Shown here: positions 55,501 to 64,000 of the stretch, in pieces
Numbering within the stretch: position 1 is the stretch's first letter
Layout: each line of letters starts with the position of its first letter
Source of the DNA: Ephydatia muelleri
Lineage: Eukaryota > Porifera > Demospongiae > Spongillida > Spongillidae
Direction: 5' to 3'
NCBI GenBank assembly: GCA_013339895.1
Contig: JABACO010000020.1
Coordinates: 6,985,893 to 7,049,892 of the forward strand
DNA length: 64,000 bases
Notes under the pieces: generated by a model
The model's input: the letters and a program-made list of their open reading frames with translations, nothing else
The model's database searches: none
What the model was told of the DNA's origin: nothing
Made by a program: the position numbers and the translations under genes

Positions 55501-58500
55501 GTCTTCACCCACAACTACCTGCAAAATCATATGTTCACCCACGGGCACCAGGACATACTTACACTGGTGAGTCCCTCAACAGCTACAGGACGGACTTACT
55601 CTTTAACAAGCCAGGAAATCATGGCAGCAACGCACGCACTTGCTACTTAGTGTTAATGTACGTATCTATTATTAAAGGCATAGGTAGTACACACGCTATG
55701 TCCATCCACATGTTAGTGTAAACAGTTTACATTATAGTTTTGATTGCTGAGGTTGGAATGTTATGTAACCCACTTAGCCACACTTATTGTTAAATCCACT
55801 CAAAATGGCAGTTGCACATAAAACCATTTGAGGTTCTCAGGGGTTATTCATAATCAACATTTTTATTTTGCAAAAACACTAAGTTCAATGTTGTATCCAC
55901 ACTGGTAAAAAAAAAAGTGGTGATTATCAACCTTCTTCATACAGTATTTGTGAAATCTCTGTTATAAACAGATTTATTGTTTAACCCTTTGACTTCCCTC
56001 CAAAATGCATATCATATATTGATTGTAAATCCTAAGATCTTGGATTTGATGTCAAACATGCAACTATGTTCAAAGTGGGGATAAAGATAAGGCATTTCAA
56101 AGTTGAACTTATCAGTAACGTGGTTAATTGTTCAGCAATGCGTATCTCCTAACCATTAAGGTTATTAAAGTAATAAATGGTCAAAAATGAAGACAACTAT
56201 ATATGGGAAGTTGCATCAAAATCTGAGAGGTGCTTGTCAATCTGCTTTGTCAAATGAGGTGCATTGACCCACTTTTCATCCGTTGTCGAAGAACAGCTTG
56301 TGATAAAATCTTCGATCTTTCAGTCAATGAAGAGGGCACCATACTGAGCACAACCTGCACCATAGTAATCTTTCCCCTAGGGTTTGAACAGTAATCCATC
56401 CACATGAGCTCTACAATGCACATTGTGCATATTTGATTGTTGTCAAACAGACCTTCTTAATCTTGACTTTTAAAATGGCTCTATCAGCAATATACAGAGG
56501 CTGGGAGGGAGAAGGAGGGAGTGACAAGCTCTACATAGAATAATGATATTTGATTGAAAAAACGGACTGTAGGTTGTTCTTTGGGTGTCACAAGACGTTT
56601 ATAGTGAGGATACAATCATATGCTGGACGAATTCATTATGTCTGTTGGTGAGGCTTGTCATTATTTGAGTCCTAGTTTTGCTGTGCTTGAAGTGGAGTTT
56701 AGGCAGATAGGATAAAAGGGTACAAGGCAGCTGGAGATGAAGACAATTGCGTTTAGTTAGCAAGCATACTAATTTGCCCCCACATTCACCAAGCATGTCT
56801 TCAAAGAACACAGGAGTGTATCTAACGCAACTACAACAGCTTGTTAAACTGTTGCCCCTAATGGGTGTAAGACATTTCTATGGCAGTTTCAATGGAGCAC
56901 AACACATTACATCATTCGCTCATGACCCCCCCCCCCCCCCCCAACCGTTATGGCTGTAGTCTTCTGGTCACCATTTGGAAGCGTATTTCTTACTCGATGC
57001 ATGTTGTGACACCTAGTTTGGGTAGTTGGAACTTGCGGTCTGGGTGGTAGCTTGGAACTTATGGATCTGTTTAGGGCAAAATGATATTCAAAACAGTACA
57101 GTCTACGCAAAGGGTCACATTGATAGTACTGCTATGACAACATTCCTGCTATGACACATTGATAGACCTGCTATGACACATTGATAGACCTGCTATGACA
57201 CATTGATAGACCTGCTATACTCCTATGACACATTGATAGTCCTGCTATGACCATACATGCACCATCATTCACCTGGGATCATAATGTCCACTTCTGCAGC
57301 ATAATTCTGAGGCATATTGAAGAAAAGATTCACATCGCCCACCATGCAGTCTGTAAGAGAAAGTGAGGAAGAGAGGGTGATGGTTAAAGTGTGCACCTTC
57401 ACTAGAACACCTGTATTCTACATAACACAAACAATAGTCTAATGTGTTAACGTACCCCAGAGAAATGGAATCCAGTGCAGTTGTGTACAATTAATGCAAT
57501 TACAAAAAGGGTCGGATTGTGTCTATTGGAGAGTAGACTGCATTAGTATTCACACATTAGTTGAACTGAACTCGTACTAGGGCGGATGACTATGACACAT
57601 AGCTGGGTGTAACATGAGGCTTCCAAATGGCCAACTGCATGTGTATTTTCATTCATTAGATGATGCGTCCTAGATAAAAGCCTCGGATGCAGCACATGTT
57701 CAACATAGATGTTACATAAGAGGTGTTCACATATCTAGTAACATTTCACGCCTGCAAGTGCAGACATAGATGCCATTACAATCCACTTCAGCTGTTAATT
57801 TCACATATAGGAATCACTCATCTCCCGCCCCCCCTCCCTCCATTTCTTCACTTCTGGCAGCTGTTTGCTAGCATATCTTCTCAAGGTGTTGCACCATGGA
57901 TTCCACATTTGAGACAAAATGGTACGTATGCCTATGGTTGGTTCTGTCTACTGGAAGATAGGACACTCCATTCTAACAACTATGGCTGGCCGCAGTGTAT
58001 ATCAACATGTGTTTGCTTGGGAATCACACCTTTGAAAGTACATATTCACACAACAGTACCTTATATGGTGATATATAATTTGGCTTAATTTTATTATTTG
58101 TTCACGTATTTGTTTACAGCCAATGAGGCAGAATGTTGCCATCCGAAACAGGATCCATGCTTTGGAAGGGTTTCATTGATAAATTCAAACCTTACGGCCT
58201 CATTACAGACATCAAATTCACAAGGAATCAGTACAATTCCTAATTTTGCATACAACTCGGATGTCTAATACCACATATCCACTTCTTCATTAGTAATTTG
58301 AACACCACTAGCATATATATATATACCTTTTTCAGATGACATTTCTTGGTCGTACTGCTGCTTCTCTAGTACTATGAATGTGCATTCTATAGGAAAATAA
58401 GATGTCAATGATATTAAAATCACGTTTTGTGATTATATACGTTTAGCGACTGGGGACCGGGCACGCGCGGGCAGCTGAAACTCACTATCGTCATCCAAGT

Positions 58501-58751
58501 ACCACTTGCGCTGCATCTCGTGCTCCTGCTCTATGGAGAGAGGCTCGGAAGCGGTCAGTTCTCTGAGAGTGGGGTCCATCATCCATTGATGGTATCTTGA
58601 CATCGCGCGCGCGCCACACACACACATATGCACGTCCATACAGTGCCATTGACCGACATCAAAGGTGAACTTACTTATCGACGTGCAATTGGCAATAAGG
58701 TACTAAAATGACCTTCTCACCAACGAGGGAGAAATCGCGCTTGCGATACAT
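41054..58751 (-). CDS. NAT9: NAT9-like N-acetyltransferase spanning contigs B and C
   Basis: GNAT-family acetyltransferase; the family (NAT9, Drosophila Mnat9) is linked to microtubule stability. Minus-strand exons: 58675-58751 (ATG, MYRKRDFSLVGEKVILVPY), 58486-58595 (YHQWMMDPTLRELTASEPLS), 58327-58386 (KCTFIVLEKQQ), 57273-57350 (CMVGDVNLFFNMPQ), the gap, then 49449-49508 (SSCRGKGLGTEAVRLMMAY), 41450-41547 (VFVAKIGINNVPSLKLFQEK) and 41054-41209 (STSHVFQEVTFELF to the stop). Lengths 77+110+60+78+60+98+156 give 639 nt, an uninterrupted 212-residue protein with every junction GT-AG and in phase; human NAT9 has 207. RGKGLG is the acetyl-CoA-binding motif. The intron across the gap carries the 18-bp minisatellite and foldback element; the next one (41548-49448) carries four arrays and a LINE fragment. 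Confidence 0.92.
41230..41440 (+). repeat. CA-rich microsatellite in last NAT9 intron
   Basis: Imperfect CACACATGCACACATA repeat filling nearly the whole 240-bp intron between the last two NAT9 exons. Confidence 0.9.
41790..41885 (+). repeat. 18-bp tandem repeat, about five copies
   Basis: Units of CACCAGTARAAATACTCC/ACTACA type, alternating AGTAGAAATAC and AGTAAAAATAC. Start of the large NAT9 intron. Confidence 0.8.
42100..42180 (+). repeat. CA microsatellite
   Basis: About 70 bp of perfect (CA)n followed by interrupted CACACGCACAC sequence to about 42290. Inside the large NAT9 intron. Confidence 0.92.
42300..43690. other. Intronic sequence, no gene recognised
   Basis: Inside NAT9 intron 41548-49448. 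No exon-like frames. 43283-43345 shows weak similarity to the interior of the MITE at 46696-46934 (GGCTAATTA, CAGTGCCCTTATAACTCCAT). Confidence 0.5.
43694..44398 (+). repeat. 21-bp minisatellite, about 33 copies
   Basis: Very regular unit CATTCCCATCCCCCATGGTG + C with a few T substitutions and two AGGGTG variants. Its period of 21 leaves all three plus frames and the minus frames open, giving MVPFPSP, PPWCHSH and GTMGDGN repeats. Not considered coding. Confidence 0.95.
44563..44775 (-). repeat. Inverted arm matching 48170-48310 and its 31-bp array
   Basis: Contains GGCATCACCATCCCATAAGA, the exact reverse complement of sequence at 48209-48229, plus diverged reverse-complement copies of the 31-bp unit (GATTCTAGGCTATTAGTA and GGATTCAAGCATGGGGCTAG) and a shared GTGGTTATGACA. 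It forms an imperfect inverted repeat with the region 3.4 kb to the right. Confidence 0.7.
44930..45535 (+). repeat. 38-bp minisatellite, about 16 copies
   Basis: Unit GCTAACTGATCCTGATGTCT + CCAGTATCAAGGGGGGAG with a TGATCC/TGACCC dimorphism among units. Inside the large NAT9 intron. Confidence 0.95.
45755..46590 (+). mobile_element. 5'-truncated LINE: C-terminal end of a reverse-transcriptase ORF
   Basis: A plus-strand frame (45758-46444) reads SAWLSVTPSP, DPSEFQVAIKWWLGLPIS, CPQCMSHSLDQFGHHALSCK, VVSRHNRVRDTLFEFCQRA, LIPNWELGKPAAIDLCVTSP, and ends RLYV at 46444. The CPxC...GHHxLxC...RHN block is the terminal zinc knuckle of many non-LTR retrotransposon ORF2 proteins. A single in-frame TGA at 46052-46054 interrupts it. 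A 3' tail of (AAAT/AATA)n follows at 46527-46585. RT catalytic motifs are absent, so this is a dead 5'-truncated insertion, in NAT9's intron and antisense to NAT9. Confidence 0.8.
46696..46934. mobile_element. Complete MITE with about 25-bp inverted ends
   Basis: Starts GGGATCGTTTCCGCGAAAAG and ends AAAAGGGACC's inverted counterpart (AGGTCCCTTTTTGCGGAAAC then GATCC). About 239 bp, no coding frame. Shares interior blocks with the partial copy at 17321-17527. A target-site duplication was not resolved. Confidence 0.75.
47110..47225. repeat. AT-rich ATTATTAATAATT stretch
   Basis: Repeated TTATTAATAATTAT-type words over about 80 bp (47140-47225), in the NAT9 intron. Flanking sequence to 47475 shows nothing further. 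Confidence 0.6.
47478..47690 (+). repeat. 21-bp minisatellite, about ten copies
   Basis: Unit CTGGGAGATACAGGCMCAAC + C. The multiple-of-three period again gives spurious GDTGPTL and YLPGLGL peptide repeats. Confidence 0.93.
47770..47826 (+). repeat. 11-bp tandem repeat
   Basis: Four to five copies of AGTATACTGGT following GGTGTATACTGGT. Inside the NAT9 intron. Confidence 0.85.
48281..48920 (+). repeat. 31-bp minisatellite, about 20 copies
   Basis: Unit GAATCCTCTAGCCAGCCATA + CTAATAGCCTT, with CTTG/CTAG and CAGCTG variants and one short unit (CTAGCCCCATGCTT). Its left flank (48170-48280) and the unit itself are mirrored at 44563-44775. Confidence 0.95.
48921..49448. other. Intronic sequence between 31-bp array and NAT9 exon 5
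   Basis: Unique sequence with a short CA tract at about 49277-49310. No separate gene recognised. Confidence 0.55.
49830..49912 (+). repeat. CA microsatellite at end of contig B
   Basis: Imperfect (CA)n ending 24 bp before the N gap. The frames read across it and the gap are artefacts. Confidence 0.93.
49937..50936. other. Assembly gap, exactly 1000 N
   Basis: Fixed-size gap between contigs B and C, lying inside a NAT9 intron. Adjacency is supported by in-phase NAT9 exons on the two sides. Confidence 0.99.
50945..51445 (+). repeat. GGAGGAAAG polypurine repeat at start of contig C
   Basis: About 500 bp of GGGAGGAGGAAA-type units, all purine on the plus strand. Contig A starts just after the equivalent position, so both assemblies broke at this repeat. 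Confidence 0.93.
51836..54265 (+). repeat. 18-bp minisatellite, contig C copy
   Basis: Same CCCATGAAGGAGGGTAGG unit as 1159-4960 but about 1.4 kb shorter. Shares end variants, including the AAACGGAGG and GTAGGTCAATGAATAGG right border. Confidence 0.95.
54266..54994. other. Intronic sequence, contig C copy of 4961-5693
   Basis: Matches contig A with small indels, including the TTTAGGG-like tract at 54936-54961. No gene recognised. Confidence 0.6.
54995..56271. mobile_element. Foldback element, contig C copy
   Basis: Same long inverted arms and loop as 5694-6958, with scattered single-base differences. Located in the NAT9 intron that spans the scaffold gap. Confidence 0.8.
56272..57116. other. 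Intronic sequence, contig C copy of 6959-7796
   Basis: No recognised gene. The cysteine-rich minus frame visible in contig A is broken here by indels. A poly-C run lies at 56927-56942. Confidence 0.5.
57117..57250 (+). repeat. 22-bp tandem array, contig C copy
   Basis: About five to six copies of the CATTGATAGACCTGCTATGA unit, against eight to nine in contig A. Confidence 0.85.
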
Positions 58752-59271
58752 TCTAATTAGTACCCCACTCTCCTAAACTTGACAACATTAATAATTTTTT
58801 CTTGCGTGATGCATTTCTATAGCTACACCTCAGTCACTTATGATCAGCTACTTATGGGAGAGCTTGTCGCATCTTGTGCAATGCAAGGCATGCAGATTTC
58901 TTTCAGACTACTGTTTTCTTGTGTTTGGTAGTGTGAATGACGACCAATTGGTACAAATATAGAAAAGCATTAGTATATTCAGTCCGGGTAGCAACTGCAA
59001 GCATCATATAGCCTGGGACGTTACCCGGCTATCCCCTGTGGAATGATGGCCACACTTTGCAGGCATATTGCCAACACTCACTTCAAACACACCAAGGGCA
59101 TCAACATATGCGTTGGTGTGTCTTCATATTGCACAGATGTTCTAGTCTATACGTTATCCGCTACTGTCTCTGAGACAGGTCTCATTGACTTCACACAATG
59201 CCACAACACACCATTCCATATGTTTGCCATGACAACTGGAACATTATCATGTGCTCGGCATTCAAGTTGTC
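58752..59271. promoter_or_regulatory. NAT9 upstream region, contig C
   Basis: Sequence directly upstream of the intact NAT9 ATG (58751, minus), shared with divergent GPCR1. No defined promoter element recognised. Confidence 0.35.
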
Positions 59272-59620
59272 TGTATCATGTGAATAGGTGCTGTTTGCCC
59301 ATCATTTGCAGCTCAAGAGGTGTATCATGTGAATAGGTGCAGTTTGCCCATCTTTTGCAGCTCAAGAGGTGTATCATGTGAATAGGTGCAGTTTGCCCAT
59401 CTTTTGCAGCTCAAGAGGTGTATCATGTGAATAGGTGCAGTTTGCCCATCTTTTGCAGCTCAAGAGGTGTATCATGTGAATAGGTGCAGTTTGCCCATCT
59501 TTTGCAGCTCAAGAGGTGTATCATGTGAATAGGTGCAGTTTGCCCATCTTTTGCAGCTCAAGAGGTGTATCATGTGAATAGGTGCAGTTTGCCCATCTTT
59601 TGCAGCTCAAGAGGTGTATT
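59272..59620 (+). repeat. 49-bp minisatellite, contig C copy
   Basis: About seven clean units of the array at 10016-10660. Confidence 0.92.
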
Positions 59621-60613
59621 ATTCATTGAAACGACGCACTGCAGGTTCACGAGACCTTACAAATTGTGACCACGAAGTGACAGGAGACCAAGTAAATGTT
59701 GATACATAAGTTGCTCAATGTAGTAGAGAAAATAAGCTTTGCTCGCTTGTCATGTATCTTCTTGTCAGCTAGATGGCAGGTATATTCCGATTTGGTAAAT
59801 ATAGATCTACAGCTTGTGGCTTATCTTCTATGTTACTATTCACCACCATGTTCCCTTTTAGCTTTTACACCTTGAACCCTACCTGTATGCCTCTTCAAAG
59901 ATGGAATCAAATATGTAAAGTTGGGGTTCAACGAGAACACGAGCGATAAATGAAGAAATGAAAAACACTTGTGGAGCATTTATCCTATTTCCTTCTAAGT
60001 GTGGAATTAAAATTGTATGATTCCATTCAGAAGCAGCATGGACCGGAGATGAAACTGCTACAGAGTCTTTGTCACTTGTGATTCTGGTCTTATTGTTCTG
60101 TGTTTTATTTTTACAATGCGAGTGTCATTCTTGGCATGCAGAAATTACTGCTCATGTGCAAATATATGTTGCACAGGGGCTGGACTAAAGAGGGAAAGTG
60201 TAGGTAAAAGTGAGGTGGTACAACAAATATTAGCTCCTTCTGATCTCCCAGTATGATGACTTTGCCTTTCCTCTTTCCTTCCACCCATACACTACTCCAC
60301 ACAGTGTGGCACACTAGCTTATTGATCATTCCAAAGGATTACTACCCCCTCCCCTCCCACAGATAAACACACGTGCACACCTCTGTAATGTTGCTCAATA
60401 CTATAGTGCATGGTCTAAAATGATTGAAAACGAAGGTGTTAAAAATTTGCAGGTGTTAAAAATTTGCAGGCGTGGAGGTGGATATTGATATTTCCCTCAG
60501 ATACTCAGACCTAATTAGGGTTGGGGGAATTGAAGCGCATACAATATGGCTTCTCTCCGCCCTGGATTTGACAATTAACGAGTTGTCAAAATATGAAGCA
60601 CTCATTATCTTTA

Positions 60614-60627
60614 CACGTGTACACGTG
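60614..60627. promoter_or_regulatory. Two CACGTG E-boxes, contig C copy
   Basis: Identical ACACGTGTACACGTGT upstream of the second GPCR1 copy. Confidence 0.4.
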
Positions 60628-60790
60628 TATCCGTTACTAGAAAGAGAGTGAGAGAGTAGAAGAGCGCTAGATAGAAGGGGAGGGGGAGGGGAGGAGGAGG
60701 GAGGGGTATTGGTCTGGAGCCGGAAGTACCAAATAGTTCAATGTTGTAAATAAAACTATTTTTACGTCGAATATTACAATACTTGTAACG

Positions 60791-63079
60791 ATGCTTGGTT
60801 TATTTGTGTTAACTCTGTTTCTACCCGCGGTGGAACTCTCCAAAGACCACATCTTGCATATCGTTGCTCTCGCTGAGTATCCTGACTCTATGATCAAGCC
60901 TTCGTGGGATGGAGGAGCGTCCCTCACTCCAGCTGCTCGCGTCGCGGTGGACGAAATCAACAACGACTCCAGCATTCTACCCGATTACCGGCTGGAACTC
61001 ATTGATAGGGACGCCGGGTTGTGACATCACGTTCAAAGCCGTCACCAGCTTCGTTGAAAGTTCCTTCTACAGCGACAAGCAGGTGGTGGGGATGATTGGC
61101 CCGGGCTGCTCAGAAGCTACGCTCGCTATTGGCCAGCTGAGCACGCAAGACTCCATCGCAACGCTGATGGTGTCTGTCGCTACCACCGTCGAGCGACCAA
61201 CAGGACTGCTTACCCGTACATACTGCGGACGGTTAGTACGTCATACATTTACGTCAAGGCGTATTTAGATTTAATGGCTCGAAACAAGTGGAAGAACGTG
61301 GCGGTCCTTTTCGATTATTACAGAACGTACTTCAGTCACACGTTTTTACAAGTTTCGCGACGAATTTGCAAAAAACGATCCCCGACGGAAATATTACTTT
61401 TGTGGGGGGAGTGACGCGTACCTACTTCCCCTTGGACGCTTTCGTGCAGTCGCGCGCGAGAATTATTTTGGGGTTTCTCGGGGGCGAGTTGACGCCTCAG
61501 CTACTTTGCCTCGCGTACCGCAAAAATATATATTTCCCGACGTATCAATGGGTGTTCCATGATAGAAGTGTCAATGAATTTGAAAATGGAACGTCGTTTT
61601 CATTTGTAGACCCGTCCTGCCCGGGAGGTCAATGTAATTGCTCAGGCTGGGAGCTACAGGTGGTTCTCAACAATGCCATATTCTTTCATTACAAGTTACA
61701 GCGAGATGACTCTGACAATACCACTCTGATATCAGGTGAGAACTTCACAGCATTCTTCAACAAGTATTCACCAGCAGTTAACAGTTTCATCGTGGAAAGA
61801 GGTCTGCCCCCTCCAATAGACCTGCTGTATGGACCCACCTACTACGACACAGTATGGTCATTGGCCAGAGCTTTGGATCCGAGCAGTTATAAGGGACAAT
61901 GTGTCCTTAAGGACTACTGGCCTTCTCGTGGCATCAGCCATTTGAAGACCACCAATACCATCTTGGCACGTTTCTTTGACAAAGACTACTCATTTGAAGG
62001 TGCATCAGGGAGAATAGTTTATGACGTTGCTACGGGTGACACAAGTACAGTGGTTGAAGTGTATCAGCTATACAACAACTCTGTCGTTCCTACGGCATCA
62101 AAAAAGCTGCTGGGTGTCTTCAATGGCACAAAACTGTCCCAGATATTAGGGAATTTTGTTCCTGACACATTCGATACCGAGCTCGTGGCTCTAAATGTTT
62201 ACGCTGCAGGGATATTCATTGTTCTGCTGACAGTGGCGCTGGCTTTGACAGTGAGCCTGCACGTGATCAATGTCGTCTATAGGCACAGTGCTGCGCTCAA
62301 AGCAACAAGTCCAAATTTAAACCATGTTATCTTCATAGGGTGCTACATGATCACAGCAGCTACAATGATATTCATCATTTTGGGTTCTTTCAAATCCCAT
62401 ACTCCAAACATTCGACTGCAAGATTTCCTGTGCAATGCATTTTGGTGGCTAATGATTCTTGGTTTCACCCTCATTTTTGGAATTATGATCAGCCGATTAT
62501 GGAGAATTTATCGTATATTTACACATTTTCAAAATCCAGGTAACCATCTTTCGAACTTACACCTTCTTGGATTTGTTGGCCTCCTCGTTTGTGCCAGCGC
62601 TATATGCCTTGTAGTTTGGGCACTGACCGATCAACTCAAATACAAAATCTTCAGTAGCTCAATTTATAATTTTAAAATTATTGAATATTGGGACTGCAAC
62701 TGCAAGCACTTTGCCTTCTGGATATTGGCCCTTCTAATTTTCCTTGCTGTGCTTCTTGGCATAATGGTTACACTTGCGTTTCTAACTAGACACGTTACAA
62801 ATGCCCATTTCAAGTACACCAAGACCACCACCCTACTTGCGTACCTGTTGGGAATTCTGCTCTATACGGGTGTTCCGATCTACACTGTCTTCCTGCATAG
62901 CGAATTGGTCAACTTGTCAAACAGTGTCATGTGCATAGTGCTAGTTGGCTCCATCTACATGTGCAATGTGTTAATTTTCCTGCCTCCAGCAGTCTCTCCT
63001 CTACAGAGAGACATGTGCTAAAAATGCAGTCTATGCAGTTCAAAACAAGCAAGCACTGGCTTTGTTCCCTTCTCTATAA
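60791..63079 (+). CDS. GPCR1, contig C copy, broken by single-base indels
   Basis: Same receptor as 11839-14124. Compared by eye with that copy it has extra bases near 61018, 61343, 61370, 61878 and 63000 and missing bases near 61193 and 61905, and no substitution was noticed in the coding part. The frame is therefore split, with the longest open part covering most of the ligand-binding domain and all seven helices (to 63021). The homologous stop is TAA at 63077-63079. Since the equivalent frame is perfect in contig A, and several indels fall in homopolymers, read-consensus error is favoured over a pseudogene. Confidence 0.85.
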
Positions 63080-63842
63080 TGAAGATATGTACTGTTATAG
63101 CATCGGTATATGGTATGTGTTTAAACCAGTCTTGTTCTTGTGCATTATAAGTTTTAATGCTTCACATGTAGTGTGATGACTTTGATGGGTGGTATTATTA
63201 CAAACATTTGTTTGCAGGCCTGTCCCTCATTGTTTGGCACACACACACACACACTCACACTTTCTTTGTTTCACTTTTAAAGCTTTTCGTAAATACACAT
63301 GTACCGGTATGTATGGTGTTTAGAGTTCTTGAAATGTACACGGAGGCAGAGACAAGTGATGGCGTCAGACTAACTGGAGGATAAATAATCAATGCATAAT
63401 GTCCAGAAATATTTCATGCATGCTATCACAGAATTCTTGTTAACTTGAGCTCTAAAACCAACGGCAAGCATATAGACATATAGACTATCAATTTTCATCT
63501 GGTACCTTATATGGTGAAAATTGAATCGATTGTGAATTTGATCCTCTACACCCCCCCCCGCAGCAATGTGTCTTATGCCTTCTCCAAGGCAATCAGGTTT
63601 GCTACAAAAAAAGGGGGGTGGGGGTGGGGGGAGATCCGTCACAATATGTATATCTGAAGCTGTTGGAATTTCTTACAAGATACAAGTGGGGGGGTGGCTG
63701 GCTGCACTCCGCGTTGTGTCTCGTTGCAAAAAGATTGCTGACAATGAAGTCGGCTGATGGTCCCAATCCCATGCACAGAACTAGGTTTTAGCGTCAAAGG
63801 GGGCACAGAAGCAGCATGAAGTTCACGCTGCCAAGACAGTAT
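63080..63842. other. GPCR1 3' flank, contig C copy
   Basis: Matches 14125-14892 with indels in the CA, C and G homopolymer tracts. No coding exon. Confidence 0.5.
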
Positions 63843-64000
63843 ATGTACCCCCACCTGACATGCACCCCCTACCACCTGACATGCATCCCTTACCACCTGA
63901 CATGCACCCTTACCACCTGACATGCATCCCCTACCACCTGACATGCACCCTTACCACCTGACATGCATCCCTTACCACCTGACATGCATCCCTTACCACC
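63843..64000 (+). repeat. 21-bp minisatellite, contig C copy, cut by window end
   Basis: First seven or so units of the ACCACCTGACATGCATCCC array seen at 14893-15575. Confidence 0.93.

Larger units (their letters stand above)
51480..64000 (+). repeat. Second copy of the 14-kb segment at 813-15044
   Basis: Same unique sequence, foldback element, NAT9 exons, arrays and GPCR1 in the same order and orientation; continues past the window. Arrays are shorter here: 18-bp array 2.4 kb against 3.8 kb, 49-bp array about seven against 13 units. NAT9 exons are intact and GPCR1 carries seven single-base indels, the reverse of contig A. Confidence 0.93.

Noticed and set aside
60791-63079. Calling the second GPCR1 copy a pseudogene
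   Set aside because: It differs from the intact copy only by 1-bp indels, several in homopolymers, while the neighbouring NAT9 exons are better in this contig; consensus error is more likely.
813-64000. tRNA and rRNA genes
   Set aside because: Scanned by eye for tRNA A/B-box pairs and conserved rRNA blocks and found none; a covariance-model search would be needed to be certain.

Overview
The window looks like animal nuclear DNA, most probably from a marine invertebrate and plausibly a sponge. The evidence is phase-consistent GT-AG introns, the animal genes ADAP (dual-PH ArfGAP), eEF2K and NAT9, and two intronless class C receptors of GABA-B type, a class expanded in sponges. The species cannot be named from the sequence. 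It is a scaffold of three contigs joined by gaps: N runs at 21259-22258 and 49937-50936 are each exactly 1000 bases, and 1-812 is the tail of another. Contig A is 813-21258, contig B is 22259-49936 and contig C is 50937 to the window end.

Contig A holds an 18-bp minisatellite, a foldback element with long inverted arms, the first four exons of NAT9 (minus strand), the intronless receptor GPCR1 (11839-14124), a 21-bp array, and the 5' two thirds of an eEF2 kinase gene (18159-20850) that runs into the gap. Contig B holds two tandem ADAP-type ArfGAP genes (22749-30691, first exon lost in the gap; 31306-36225, complete), a second intronless receptor GPCR2 (37966-40333, one single-base frameshift), and the last three exons of NAT9 (minus, 41054-49508) set among minisatellites, a LINE fragment and a small inverted-repeat element. 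Contig C repeats the first 14 kb of contig A almost base for base.

Splice sites show how the contigs relate. The four 5' NAT9 exons of contig C join in phase to the three 3' exons of contig B and give one open 212-residue protein across the gap. B followed by C is therefore a true adjacency, and contig A is most simply a redundant allelic or duplicate copy of contig C placed on the other side of B. The likely real order is ADAP-A, ADAP-B, GPCR2, NAT9 (reverse), GPCR1, eEF2K. Differences between A and C are mostly single-base indels and array lengths. GPCR1 is intact only in A, and the NAT9 5' exons are intact only in C, so the broken frames look like consensus errors rather than pseudogenes.

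The genes do not form an operon or pathway. They combine membrane signalling (two GABA-B-like receptors), phosphoinositide/Arf signalling (two ADAPs), a Ca2+/calmodulin-regulated kinase and an N-acetyltransferase. Introns are loaded with tandem arrays (15, 18, 21, 22, 26, 28, 31, 38 and 49 bp units) and small DNA transposons, and most long open frames in the window are by-products of arrays whose period is a multiple of three.
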